This document shows, piece by piece, positions 16,075 to 25,348 of a stretch of DNA of 64,000 bases. The notes beneath the pieces are model-generated. The model saw nothing but the letters and a program-made list of their open reading frames with translations. It did not search any database and was not told where the DNA came from. Each line of letters begins with the position of its first letter. Within the stretch, counting starts at the first letter, position 1. The DNA is from CAVUNY01 sp963768585 (GTDB taxonomy: Bacteria; Chloroflexota; Anaerolineae; Anaerolineales; Anaerolineaceae): positions 184,308 through 248,307 of the forward strand of contig CAVYIF010000002.1 in NCBI GenBank assembly GCA_963768585.1, in the 5' to 3' direction. Made by a program: the position numbers and the translations under genes.

Positions 16075-17405
16075 TGAAGAAATACACTGCCGCCAAAGAA
16101 GTGCTGGAAGAAATATTTCCACTGCATCGTACGTTGGTCTCTGATGGATTGGACCAGGCCCTGGGGATTGTGGGCTCGCATATGCCGGAACACGCCGGAT
16201 ATGCCATTGAAACCTATCCGTCCGGAGAATATGTCTGGACCTGGAAAGTGCCTGAACGGTATGTCGTGCACGAGGCTTATCTCGAGCTGGAAGATGGGAC
16301 ACGAATTGTGGATTTTGCCGCGAATCCGCTGCACCTGGTATCCTACAGCCTGCCGACCGATTGCTGGGTAAGTTGGAATGAGCTGACACCGCACCTGTTT
16401 ACTGCCCCCAAACGGCCCTGGGCGGTACCCTGGATGTTCAAATATTACGAGCGCAGTTGGGGATTTTGCCTGAGTCAGGAGTTATACGATCGCCTGCCCA
16501 ATCACCAACGCTATCACGCTGTAATCAACTCTGAATTCATTGCCGACCCTGAACAGGGTTTTAAAATTGGCACAGGACTGATCCATCCGGTGGGAGGGGT
16601 TTGTGCTGAGGCGGGTGAACTGCTGATTTGTGCGCACGTCTGCCATCCCGCCCAGGCCAATGATGACGCGGCGGGCGTGGTTACGGCGATTGAGGTAGCC
16701 CATCGTCTGGCAGACAAACCCTTATCGCCTGGCTCGATGAGCGTACGTTTTCTGTTTTGCCCTGAAACCATCGGCAGCATTGCCTACCTGGCTCACCACG
16801 AAGATCTGATTCCCAATTTAAAGGGTGGAATTTTCATCGAAATGACCGGCAACCGCAATACGCTGGTGCTCCAGCATTCACGCCAGGACAATGACCTGAT
16901 GGATCGCATTGCCCAGGCGGTGCTAAAGAAGCACGGGAACGAATTCCGCCAGGGCGAATTTGCCCAGGTGATCGCCAACGATGAACGCGTGATCAATGGG
17001 CCGGGGGTTAATGTGCCCTGCATTTCCCTCAGCCGCTGGCCGTACGATGAGTACCATACCAGCGACGATAATCCTGCCATCATTCATGAAGATATGCTCC
17101 AGGGGGCGGCGGATGTGATCGAAGATATCATCCGGATCGCTGCCAGTAATTACGTGCCCCGGCGCAAGTTCCGCGGGCCGGTATTCCTTTCTGGTTATGG
17201 CCTGTGGGTAGATTGGCGCGTAAATTGGAATCTGAATCGCGCGCTGGAAAAAATTATGATGCGCATGGAAGGCAAGCAGACCCTCTTCGATATCGCCGAA
17301 GAATTGAACCTTGATTATTGGGAAGTTCGCGAGTATATCGAAAAATTCTATGCAAACAACCTGGTCGAAAAGGTGCCAGTGCCGTTTGTGGGCGAGGTGG
17401 CTTAA
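16074..17405 (+). CDS. DUF4910/M28-like aminopeptidase-type zinc hydrolase with C-terminal winged helix
   Basis: 443 residues. The N-terminal part (SHMPEHAGYAIETYPSGEYV) and beta-rich insert match DUF2172/DUF4910 proteins. Zinc ligands of the M28 type are visible: ICAHVCHP (His), ANDDAAG (Asp), FCPETIGS (Glu) and DEYHTSDDN (His). Residues after about 370 resemble a small winged helix (TLFDIAEELNLDYWEVREYI). Such proteins appear in glycan loci, so an amide bond on a sugar or lipid carrier is a possible target; it is not a typical secreted peptidase because no signal peptide is seen. Its direct coupling to the acyltransferase gene suggests that they act on the same substituent. That substrate link is inference. 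Confidence 0.8.
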   Translation: MKKYTAAKEVLEEIFPLHRTLVSDGLDQALGIVGSHMPEHAGYAIETYPSGEYVWTWKVPERYVVHEAYLELEDGTRIVDFAANPLHLVSYSLPTDCWVSWNELTPHLFTAPKRPWAVPWMFKYYERSWGFCLSQELYDRLPNHQRYHAVINSEFIADPEQGFKIGTGLIHPVGGVCAEAGELLICAHVCHPAQANDDAAGVVTAIEVAHRLADKPLSPGSMSVRFLFCPETIGSIAYLAHHEDLIPNLKGGIFIEMTGNRNTLVLQHSRQDNDLMDRIAQAVLKKHGNEFRQGEFAQVIANDERVINGPGVNVPCISLSRWPYDEYHTSDDNPAIIHEDMLQGAADVIEDIIRIAASNYVPRRKFRGPVFLSGYGLWVDWRVNWNLNRALEKIMMRMEGKQTLFDIAEELNLDYWEVREYIEKFYANNLVEKVPVPFVGEVA

Positions 17406-19165
17406 TGCGCCAGACCTGGTTGTGGCTATTGGGGCTGTTATTGGTGAGTGTTCTGGCGTTAAGTGTCGCAACGCCGGTTGCTCAACAGGTGCCAGGTCCT
17501 GATTCTGCAGTTTACCTGTATTTTGGCAGACAGGTGAATGCCGGTGCGCTGCCTTATCGAGACCTGTTTGAATTGAAACCACCGGGCATTTTTTATATCG
17601 ACGCGCTGGGGTTATTGTTGGACGGCGGGACGCGTTGGGGCGTATGGGCCTTCCAGGTCATTTTCGTATTCGCTGCAGCGTTGATTGCCTTTTTTTTCCT
17701 GCGGCGCTATTTTAAAACCTGGATTTCCGGTCTGGCAAGCGTAAGTTTCTTGATCAACCTGCCAATGATTCTTGATCGGGGAAATTTAACCGAGGAATAT
17801 GCGTTGCCACTCCAGTTTGCTGCGCTGTTGTTGTTTACACAACTGGAAAATCAAAAGGGATTTCGCTGGAAGAGCCTGCTTTTTGGTGTCCTTTTTGGCC
17901 TGGCTTTCATGTTGAAGCAGTTGTTGATTGGCATGTGGGTAACCCTTGGGATACTATTCCTGATTCAAGTCATCTGGTCAAGGAAATGGAGCCGTTTAAT
18001 TGAGATCGCCTGGTGGGTGGCTGGTGTGGCGCTTGTGGTACTTCCCCTGCTGATCTATTTTGCTTCGAATAATATTCTGGCTGATTTTTGGGAAGGAGCT
18101 TTTGCTTACAACTTCCTGTACCGGGAAAACGGCGACGCCAACCGCTATTTTGTGTTGGATGGCGCGCTGGATTTTATAACGCGCCTATCTGGCTTTTATA
18201 TCATTGCGATGTTAACCTGGATCGCCAGCGTAATTTTGCTCCTGATCGAGCATGCCCCAACCCGGCGCGCCTTTACAAGCCGCTGGTTCGGCTTTTTCCT
18301 CTTGATTCTTTCGACATTATTCTTATATAAAGGCAGCGCGCAATTTGGCAGGCCGCTCGAATTCACCAACAACCAGCTCCCCATCCTGCTTCGCCAACTC
18401 ATTTACGGATTGATTTTTTTATGCTTGGCAATCCTGTCTCTAACTGGCATTCTCCAACGAAAATTCGGTCCGTGGCTAGAGCGATTTCAAACCGGCAATA
18501 TTCCTGCTTTTCTGCCATTTTTTGTTGTGGCGGTCGATGTGCCGGTAGAAATCGCATTGATCGTTTTAGGAGCCAACAACTATCCCCATTACTTTATGAG
18601 TTTTCTGCCAGTGATGACAGTTTTAATCGCCATTTTCATCTGGACGATGACGACCTGGGCAAACCTGGCAGAAAAACGCTACATGCCTTATGTCTGGGTA
18701 GCGTTATTTATGATCCCGATCCTTCAAAACGGTCTTAGTTTGATTCAAAAACAGAGCCTGCCCGGGACTGATTCACAAAGTATCGAAACCACCCAATATA
18801 TTGAAGCCAACACTCAAATGGATGATAAAGTATTAATGTGGGGGTTTAACATGGAGCCCAATTTCTTATCGGGCCGGGCAAGCGCTTCGCGTTATTCCCA
18901 CCTTTTTATCCTCTTCAATGCCGGTTATGGCACCCAAGACCGTTTTGATGCTTTCTTACGTGAAATTCAATCTTCAAAACCAAAATTGATTATCGACACG
19001 AATGCACTTCCTTTTATTTATACCGAAAATGGAAAATGCACCTATGATAAAAAAAAGCTGATTACTGGTTCTGAGAAGGTGTTTATTTACCTTTGCCAAA
19101 ATTACAAAAAAGTAACTGTCATCGGAAAAGATCAATGGTCAATATATCAGAAAATCACTCCATAA
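17405..19165 (+). CDS. Integral membrane glycosyltransferase-like protein (GT-C/PMT type)
   Basis: 586 residues from ATG 17405, which overlaps the previous stop by one base. About ten or more hydrophobic segments are visible. The early loop VPGPDSAVYLYFGRQVNAG with an acidic residue, then LPYRDLFELKPPGIFY, matches the GT39/ArnT-like GT-C pattern, in which acidic residues in the first outer loop bind the lipid-phosphate sugar donor. The end is a soluble domain (MWGFNMEPNFLSGRASAS). It would transfer sugars on the outer face of the membrane. The donor and acceptor are not known. Confidence 0.75.
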   Translation: MRQTWLWLLGLLLVSVLALSVATPVAQQVPGPDSAVYLYFGRQVNAGALPYRDLFELKPPGIFYIDALGLLLDGGTRWGVWAFQVIFVFAAALIAFFFLRRYFKTWISGLASVSFLINLPMILDRGNLTEEYALPLQFAALLLFTQLENQKGFRWKSLLFGVLFGLAFMLKQLLIGMWVTLGILFLIQVIWSRKWSRLIEIAWWVAGVALVVLPLLIYFASNNILADFWEGAFAYNFLYRENGDANRYFVLDGALDFITRLSGFYIIAMLTWIASVILLLIEHAPTRRAFTSRWFGFFLLILSTLFLYKGSAQFGRPLEFTNNQLPILLRQLIYGLIFLCLAILSLTGILQRKFGPWLERFQTGNIPAFLPFFVVAVDVPVEIALIVLGANNYPHYFMSFLPVMTVLIAIFIWTMTTWANLAEKRYMPYVWVALFMIPILQNGLSLIQKQSLPGTDSQSIETTQYIEANTQMDDKVLMWGFNMEPNFLSGRASASRYSHLFILFNAGYGTQDRFDAFLREIQSSKPKLIIDTNALPFIYTENGKCTYDKKKLITGSEKVFIYLCQNYKKVTVIGKDQWSIYQKITP

Positions 19166-19935
19166 GGCCCACCCGGAAAACGGTGGCGATCGTGCAGGGG
19201 CGGATGGCATCCAGCCGGCTGCCGGACAAAATTTTAAAGGATATTAATGGCAAACCAATGCTGGCCTGGGTGGTGGACCAGGCGCGTAAGGCCCGTTTTA
19301 TCGACCAGGTCGTCGTGGCGACAACGTTGGATCCGTCCGACGACGCAGTTGAGATTTACTGCCATAAAAATCACATTTTGTGTTACCGCGGTTCGATGCA
19401 CGATGTTCTGGATCGTTTTTACCAGGCCGCCAGACTTTACCAGGCCGATGTCGTTGTGCGGTTCACTGCTGACTGCCCTCTGCTGGATCCGCAGCTGGTG
19501 GATCGTGTCCTTGAAGAATTTTTTAATGCGGGGGCAGATTTTGCTGCCAACCGCCTGCCGCCGCCGTTCACGCGTACCTATCCAATCGGCTTGGATACCG
19601 AAGTGGCAACTTTCCCGGCACTGGAAAGAGCCTGGAAAGAGGCGACCGCTAAACACGATCGAGAACATGTAATGCCTTATCTTTATGAAGAAGAAAACCG
19701 TTTTAAGGTGGTCCGGGTTGAATATGAAAAAAATTATGGATGGGTTCGATGGACTGTGGATACCCAGACTGATTTGGAACTTGTGCGTAAGTTAGCCGAA
19801 AGAATCCAGGATAAGCCCGCATTTACCTGGTTGGATGTGCTGGAAATTTATTTGAACGAACCTGGTCTGGCAGAGATTAATGCCGATGTAAAGCACCGGA
19901 CGATGTTCGATGTAGATGAGCGATTTAAACAATGA
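19138..19935 (+). CDS. SpsF/PseF-like sugar cytidylyltransferase
   Basis: The 265-residue protein has VAIVQGRMASSRLPDKIL at its N-terminus (the CTP-binding signature of CMP-sugar synthases), KPMLAWVVDQAR, FTADCPLLDPQLVDRV, NRLPPPFTRTYPIGLDTEV and WTVDTQTDLELVRKL. This is the SpsF/CMP-KDO-synthetase-like family; PseF, which activates pseudaminic acid with CTP, is a relative. It likely activates a nonulosonate or similar acid from the NeuB-type enzyme at 13052. The start at 19138 overlaps the preceding gene by 28 bases; GTG 19183 is an alternative. Confidence 0.85.
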   Translation, partial: VNISENHSIRPTRKTVAIVQGRMASSRLPDKILKDINGKPMLAWVVDQARKARFIDQVVVATTLDPSDDAVEIYCHKNHILCYRGSMHDVLDRFYQAARLYQADVVVRFTADCPLLDPQLVDRVLEEFFNAGADFAANRLPPPFTRTYPIGLDTEVATFPALERAWKEATAKHDREHVMPYLYEEENRFKVVRVEYEKNYGWVRWTVDTQTDLELVRKLAERIQDKPAFTWLDVLEIYLNEPGLAEINADVKHRTMFDVDERFKQ

Positions 19936-20864
19936 CCCCAACGCTGACCCTTTTTTCTGCCCCGAAACCGTTTACCAATCCTCACATTCGCACGATCCAG
20001 CGCAATGCAATTCAAACCTGGAAAGAGCTTGGTCCGGATGTAGAGGTAGTGTTGATTGGTGATGAAGAAGGATTGGCGGAAACTGCGGCAGAGTTAGAAG
20101 TACAGCATATACCTGACGTACGCCGGAATGCAAGCGGGACCCCATTGGTGAGTTCGATCTTTGAATTAGCCCGGAAGGCGAGCCAGAGCCCAATCCTGGC
20201 ATATATCAACGCGGATATCCTAACCCTGCCAGATTTTCTGGAAGGTGCCAAAATTGCCGCGCAACTATCGGACCGGTTCCTGCTGGTCGGGCAGCGTTGG
20301 GATCTGGATGTGCGCACTGCCATGGATTTTTGTCCTAAGTGGGTTGAACGTCTGAAAATTGATCTCAATGATCGTGGGCGTCTGCACGCTCGGGGAGGCA
20401 GCGATTATTTTATTTTTCCCCGCGGTTGTTTTACGCAAATACCTGATTTTGCCATCGGACGGGCCGGTTGGGATAATTGGATGATTTATGATTGCCGCAG
20501 AAATGGGTGGCATTGTGTGGATGCAACCGAAACCATTCGCGTGATTCACCAGGACCACGATTACAGCCATTTGCCGCAGGGGCAGCCGCATTACCGTCTG
20601 CCGGAAACATTTGAAAATATCCACCTGGCAGGCGGAGCGCGCACAATTTTCAGCCTTTTGGACACGAACAGCCGGCTGGTGAATGGCAGTTTGCTTCCAG
20701 CGAAATTAAACTGGAAAAAATTCTGGCGCGACGTAGAAACATTCCCATTGGTACAATTACATTCCATTCCTTTGGCTCAGTTAGCGTATACATTCTTCCA
20801 TCCGATGCGCGCTTACCGAGACATCCGTCTCTGGTTGAAGGGTGACCATGCTCAACCAGAATGA
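19932..20864 (+). CDS. Putative GT-A-like transferase
   Basis: 310 residues. The pattern of a short N-terminal strand, VEVVLIGDEEGLAETAAELE, then the acidic loop ILAYINADILTLPDFL (an N-A-D in the place of the usual DxD), fits a nucleotide-sugar transferase-like fold. RGGSDYFIFPRGCF, with GRAGWDNWMIYDCRRNGWHCVDA later, resembles the acceptor side of GT2/GT-A proteins of this kind. It overlaps the cytidylyltransferase gene by four bases. Activity is likely but not shown; the donor is unknown. Confidence 0.65.
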   Translation: MTPTLTLFSAPKPFTNPHIRTIQRNAIQTWKELGPDVEVVLIGDEEGLAETAAELEVQHIPDVRRNASGTPLVSSIFELARKASQSPILAYINADILTLPDFLEGAKIAAQLSDRFLLVGQRWDLDVRTAMDFCPKWVERLKIDLNDRGRLHARGGSDYFIFPRGCFTQIPDFAIGRAGWDNWMIYDCRRNGWHCVDATETIRVIHQDHDYSHLPQGQPHYRLPETFENIHLAGGARTIFSLLDTNSRLVNGSLLPAKLNWKKFWRDVETFPLVQLHSIPLAQLAYTFFHPMRAYRDIRLWLKGDHAQPE

Positions 20865-21004
20865 GAGATGGCCTAAACCACAGCAATGGTGCCAGAACCG
20901 GCAAGTATTGATAGCTTATTTCGACAGCCAAGGATATTGTTAGAAATGTGCGGACGATATTTTCATATGGATAAGTTTTTTCATAAGAAAGGCAAAGCAA
21001 ACTA

Positions 21005-21961
21005 ATGCCCCCAGCTATCTCGATTGTTATCCCCACCTATAAACGCGAAACGATGCTGCAAATTTTGCTCAATTCAATCCTGGATCAGAGCGTGCTTCCT
21101 GGAAAATATGAAGTGGTTGTTGTGGATAATGCCCCATCTCCCCACGAACCTACCCAGGAGTTATGCCGCTCTTCGCGCTATAACCTTTTAAACATCAAAT
21201 GCGTTCATAACCCAGTTTTAGGTTCGAGCCAGGCGAGAAATTACGGGATGCGTTATTCTAGTGCGCTATGGGTGGCCTTTATTGATGACGATGAAAAAAT
21301 TCCACTGCATTGGGTCGAACGCGCAATAGAGATCATCAATCAATTTTCGCCAGATTTTTTAGGCGGACCGTATCACCCGATCCATTTAGAGGCCAAGCCA
21401 GCCTGGTTTAAGGATAAATACCTGACCCGCACGATAGGGGTGAAAAAAGGTTGGTTGGAAAATGGCGAACTGCTTTTTGGGGGCAATCTGGTTGTGCAAC
21501 GCAAATGGCTGGATCAATTGAAGGGGTTCTCGACAGATTTTGGACGGCGCGGAGATAACAATGAATATGGCGAGGATAGCGAACTCCAACTGCGCGCTCG
21601 CCGGTTGGGCGCTAATTTTTATTATGACCCCGATTTGTATGTTTTTCACCACGTTTTTCCAAAACAGCTAGACGCTGGTTGGTTTTCCACGAATGCCTGG
21701 TTCCAGGGAAAAGCCTATGCCAAGCTTTATACTATAGACGATCGGCAGGGAAAAAATCCGGTTGTCTATACCTTAGATAAATTGATGAATTCCATTGCCC
21801 AGGCAATGTATCTGGTCGGCCTTTACCTGTACACACCTTTTCGCAATAAAAAAGCGGCCGCTTTTCGGGAGAGTTACCTGGTTGAAAGTATTGCCCCGGC
21901 AGTCCTTGAAATGAGCAAGAGCTGGAATATGTTTTTGTTAAGCTTTACGAAGCATGGTTAA
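21005..21961 (+). CDS. GT2-family glycosyltransferase
   Basis: 318 residues starting MPPAISIVIPTYKRETMLQI. Typical GT2 features: VVVDNAPSPHEP, SSQARNYGMRYSSALWVAFI followed by DDDEK as the metal-binding acidic motif, and a GEDSELQLRARRLGANFYY acceptor-region ED motif. An inverting cytosolic or membrane-associated transferase. A 140-base gap precedes it, the largest in this part of the cluster, so an internal promoter is possible. Its stop codon lies in an AT-rich inverted repeat at 21957-21975. Confidence 0.9.
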   Translation: MPPAISIVIPTYKRETMLQILLNSILDQSVLPGKYEVVVVDNAPSPHEPTQELCRSSRYNLLNIKCVHNPVLGSSQARNYGMRYSSALWVAFIDDDEKIPLHWVERAIEIINQFSPDFLGGPYHPIHLEAKPAWFKDKYLTRTIGVKKGWLENGELLFGGNLVVQRKWLDQLKGFSTDFGRRGDNNEYGEDSELQLRARRLGANFYYDPDLYVFHHVFPKQLDAGWFSTNAWFQGKAYAKLYTIDDRQGKNPVVYTLDKLMNSIAQAMYLVGLYLYTPFRNKKAAAFRESYLVESIAPAVLEMSKSWNMFLLSFTKHG

Positions 21962-22008
21962 AAGCTTTTAAACCAATCGGAAAATCATTTATGTCTGGCT
22001 GACACCAA

Positions 22009-23448
22009 ATGACCCTAAACAAACCGCGTTTAATGGTTGTCGCTGATCATGGCCTGGCAATCGTATATTTTCTCCAATCGGATGTGCTGCCCACCCTGCT
22101 GGAAGGTGGCGCAGAAGTTGTTGTTTTAACGGACGATGGCCTCGTGGATCAAATCAACCAGAAATTTAGCCAACCCGGTTTGATGATTGAGGGGCTGCGT
22201 TTAAATGAGGCGCGTCACTATTTTGAGACCACAGCCTACACAGTTCAATATTGGCTGCATTTTTTACGTTGGATGGGGGGATCGGACCGGATAAACTGCG
22301 AAGCAATGAACGGGCATTTGCGCCAGATGCAGTTTGAAACATCTCGGGGGGGGAAAATGTTGATGCCATTTATCCGTCTGGCAGTAGCGATCCTGCGCAA
22401 AAACCGGGCTGCCCGGCAGCTGCTGGCACGCGCCCAGCAGCGCTACACGCCATCCATCTATGCCGATTTATTTGAACGCTACCAACCAAAAGCTGTGGTT
22501 GCCAGCACGCCTGGTTGGCGGTTTGATCGTTATGTGCTGCGAGAGGCGGCTCGGCGCGGAATTCCCACCGGAGCAGTAATTGTCGGCTGGGATAACCCAT
22601 CCAGCTACCGTCTGCCCGGCGCGCCGGTGCAGTTTATTAACTGCTGGTCGGAAATTCAAAAACGCGAATTGGTTTTAGGCTCCGATTGGCAGCCTGATCA
22701 GGTCAATATTGGCGGAATCCCCACATATGACGGTTATTTTCGAAAAACCTGGCTGATGCCCAAACATGAGTACTATGCGCTGCACCATCTCGACCCGCAG
22801 CGTAAGCTGCTCACCTTTGCCTGCAGTTTTGTGACCTTTTCCCCAAACATTCGCAACGTGGAGACCCTGGCTCGCATGGTGGCGAGCGAATCACTGGCTG
22901 AACCCTGTCAGCTGTTGGTTAGACTTCATCCGAACCATTTTCAGAAAGGATCCCTTTACGAAGGGGAAGCCGAACAAATCCGAAAACTGGTGCGGGAACT
23001 GCCGCATGTCCACCTGGTCGAACCGGTGCCATTAGGCGGTGAGTTAGGGTATTATTCGGGCGAAGATATGCCTGAAAAATCATCGATGATGGCTTATTCG
23101 GATATTTTTCTGACCGTGTACTCGACCATGGTGGTCGAAACTGCGATCCATGACCGCCCGATTATCAGTGTATGCCTGGATGTGCCCGGTGGATGGAACA
23201 CGCCTGGCAAATTTTCACTTTCGCTGCGAGAAATTGGTGAATGGCCAACCCACCAACGCTTCCGCTGGGCGAATGCGGGCAAAGTAGTCTTTACCGAAGA
23301 CGATTTGCGCATAGCCATTAATGAATATTTGCAGGATCCGCAGCAGGATGCACAGGCCCGCCAAAAATTTATTCGGGATGAGGTCACCTTCACGGACGGC
23401 AGCGCTGGAAAACGAACCGGGGCATATCTGTTAAGCAAGGTGAAGTAG
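22009..23448 (+). CDS. Putative GT-B capsule/CDP-glycerol-transferase-like glycosyltransferase
   Basis: 479 residues. A GT-B fold is suggested by LMVVADHGLAIVYFLQSDV at the start and a C-terminal half with VIVGWDNPSSYRLPG, LVRLHPNHFQKGS (basic His-Pro motif), and YSDIFLTVYSTMVVETAIHD followed by PIISVCLD. These motifs parallel those at 8543 and 28105. The family includes CDP-glycerol, Kdo and related transferases. No signal peptide. The donor may be a CMP-activated acid made nearby, but this is inference. Confidence 0.65.
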   Translation: MTLNKPRLMVVADHGLAIVYFLQSDVLPTLLEGGAEVVVLTDDGLVDQINQKFSQPGLMIEGLRLNEARHYFETTAYTVQYWLHFLRWMGGSDRINCEAMNGHLRQMQFETSRGGKMLMPFIRLAVAILRKNRAARQLLARAQQRYTPSIYADLFERYQPKAVVASTPGWRFDRYVLREAARRGIPTGAVIVGWDNPSSYRLPGAPVQFINCWSEIQKRELVLGSDWQPDQVNIGGIPTYDGYFRKTWLMPKHEYYALHHLDPQRKLLTFACSFVTFSPNIRNVETLARMVASESLAEPCQLLVRLHPNHFQKGSLYEGEAEQIRKLVRELPHVHLVEPVPLGGELGYYSGEDMPEKSSMMAYSDIFLTVYSTMVVETAIHDRPIISVCLDVPGGWNTPGKFSLSLREIGEWPTHQRFRWANAGKVVFTEDDLRIAINEYLQDPQQDAQARQKFIRDEVTFTDGSAGKRTGAYLLSKVK

Positions 23449-23496
23449 GGTAACTTTGATACAGCATGAGATCGTTAGAAATCTCTCTGGAGCGTT

Positions 23497-24484
23497 ATGA
23501 AATTTCTGATCGCAGGTTTTGGTTCCATCGGCAGGCGCCATTTGCGCAACTTGCGGGCATTGGGCGAGGAAGATATCCTGCTGTACAGGACGCATCACAG
23601 CACATTGCCTGAGGATGAAATTGCCGGTTTGCCGGTTGAAACCAATCTGGAAGCGGCCCTGGCTCATCATCCGGATGCAGTCATTATCTCGAATCCGACG
23701 GCCTTGCATATGGAGGTGGCAATTCCGGCAGCTGAAGCCGGCTGCCATATCCTGATGGAGAAACCGATTGCCGATTCTCTGAGAGAAAGTGGATCATTTG
23801 CGGGCCTCCCTGGTCCATGGCAAAGGCCAGTTATTGGTTGGGTTTCAATTTCGCTACCATCCCGCTTTTCGTCAAATAAAAGCCTGGCTGGCAGAAGGCG
23901 CAATTGGGAAAGTGTATTCATTTCGGGCTCATTGGGGAGAGTACCTGCCCAACTGGCATCCCTGGGAAGATTACAAACACAGCTACGCGGCCCGGTCCGA
24001 GCTGGGCGGCGGGGTCGTGCTGACGCTAACCCACCCATTGGATTACCTGCGTTGGCTGCTGGGCGATGTGCAATCTTTATGGGCCTTCGCGGGCAGGCTG
24101 GGTAATCTTGAGATCGATGTCACAGACAGCGCGGAGATCGGGCTTCAGTTTGCTGGGGGGACCTCAGGTACGCTCCATGTGGATTATTTGCAGCGTCCAC
24201 CAGGGCATACGCTGCAGATTATGGGGACAGACGGGCTGGTCCAATGGGATAATACCAGCGGGCTCGCCAGCCTGTATCGAGCGGAAGGCGATCGTTGGGA
24301 AAAATCCCCCTTACCCACTGGTTTTGATCGCAACGATTTGTTTCTGGATGAACTCCGCCATTTTGTCAGGGTTATCCAGGGTTTTGAACGCCCGGTTTGC
24401 ACGTTATCGGATGGCGCGTGGGCGCTGCGCCTGGCTTTATCTGTTCACCGATCTGCACAAGATGGGGTGCAGATCCATTTTTAG
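23497..24484 (+). pseudogene. Gfo/Idh/MocA oxidoreductase, frameshifted
   Basis: The first frame begins MKFLIAGFGSIGRRHLRNL (NAD(P)-binding) and continues to HILMEKPIADSL, the conserved EKP motif. A one-base change of frame at about 23776-23788 then carries the protein into the second frame (KVDHLRASL, GFQFRYHPAFRQIKAWL, GGGVVLTLTHPLDYLRWLLG), which ends at 24484. The whole is about 328 residues, normal for the family. Such enzymes oxidise or reduce sugar hydroxyls; in legionaminic-type loci one sits beside an SDR and a CMP-sugar synthase, as here. The single break suggests sequencing error or recent loss. Confidence 0.8.
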
Positions 24485-24523
24485 CAGTTATTTCTTGAAT
24501 AATTCCAGGATAGAGGATCAGGT

Positions 24524-25348
24524 ATGAGCGAAATCATGCAGAAATTCAGTTTGAAAGGCCAGGCGGCGGTCGTAACCGGTGGGGGAGGATTGCTGGGTAA
24601 AGAATTTTGCCGCACGCTGGCCCAGGCCGGGGCAGGAGTGGTGGTTGCGGATCTGAACGGGGAGCTGGCCGCGAGCACTGCCGAGGAGATCCGCCGGGAA
24701 GGGGGGCAGGCTACCGCTGTAAGCGTGGATGTAACCCAACCTGGCTCGACCCAATCCATGGTGGATGCCTGTCTGAAAGTTTATGGCAAGATTGATATCC
24801 TGGTTTGCAGCGCGGCACTGGATCCCAAAGTGGATCCGGGTAATATCGTACGCGGTGGGGGAAAATTTGAAGATTATCCGCTGGACCAGTGGAAACAGGC
24901 CCTGGATGTGAACCTGACCGGTTTATTTTTGAGCGCGCAGGCTGCATCCAGACCAATGGCAATCCAGGGCAGTGGTTCGATGATTTTTATCTGCTCCACT
25001 TATGGGTTGGCCGGACCCGACCAGCGTATTTACCGCAAGCCTGGGCAAGAAAGCCAGCCTTATAAACCCGTTTATTATTCAGTCACCAAGGCCGGTGTGC
25101 TGGGCCTGGTGCGCTACCTGGCGACTTACTATGCCGGGACGAAAATCCGGGCGAATGCCCTCACGCCGGGTGGGGTATTTAACCAGCACGATGATGCTTT
25201 TGTTCAAAATTATTCTTACCGCACCGTGTTGGGCCGCATGGCGAACAAGGATGAAATGAACGGGGCCCTGCTGTTCCTGGCATCTGAGGCATCCTCTTAC
25301 ATGACCGGGTCGAATGTGGTGGTAGACGGGGGTTGGACGGCATGGTAA
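24524..25348 (+). CDS. SDR-family oxidoreductase (PtmA-like)
   Basis: The 274-residue protein has AAVVTGGGGLLGKEF as the NAD(P) loop, LVCSAALDPK, the catalytic YYSVTKAGVLGLV (Tyr/Lys) and an extra segment (GLAGPDQRIYRKPGQE) between Ser and Tyr strands, as in PtmA-like enzymes of Campylobacter flagellin loci. It ends GSNVVVDGGWTAW. It follows the Gfo/Idh/MocA gene and overlaps the next cytidylyltransferase by seven bases, so the three probably shape one nonulosonate or its precursor. Confidence 0.88.
   Translation: MSEIMQKFSLKGQAAVVTGGGGLLGKEFCRTLAQAGAGVVVADLNGELAASTAEEIRREGGQATAVSVDVTQPGSTQSMVDACLKVYGKIDILVCSAALDPKVDPGNIVRGGGKFEDYPLDQWKQALDVNLTGLFLSAQAASRPMAIQGSGSMIFICSTYGLAGPDQRIYRKPGQESQPYKPVYYSVTKAGVLGLVRYLATYYAGTKIRANALTPGGVFNQHDDAFVQNYSYRTVLGRMANKDEMNGALLFLASEASSYMTGSNVVVDGGWTAW

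Noticed and set aside
15454..16389. 311-codon minus-strand open frame across the acyltransferase and hydrolase genes
   Set aside because: Shadow of two well-supported plus-strand genes; no motif.
21957..21975. AT-rich inverted repeat at the end of the GT2 gene as a terminator
   Set aside because: AT-only stem with no U-run and it includes the stop codon; weak.
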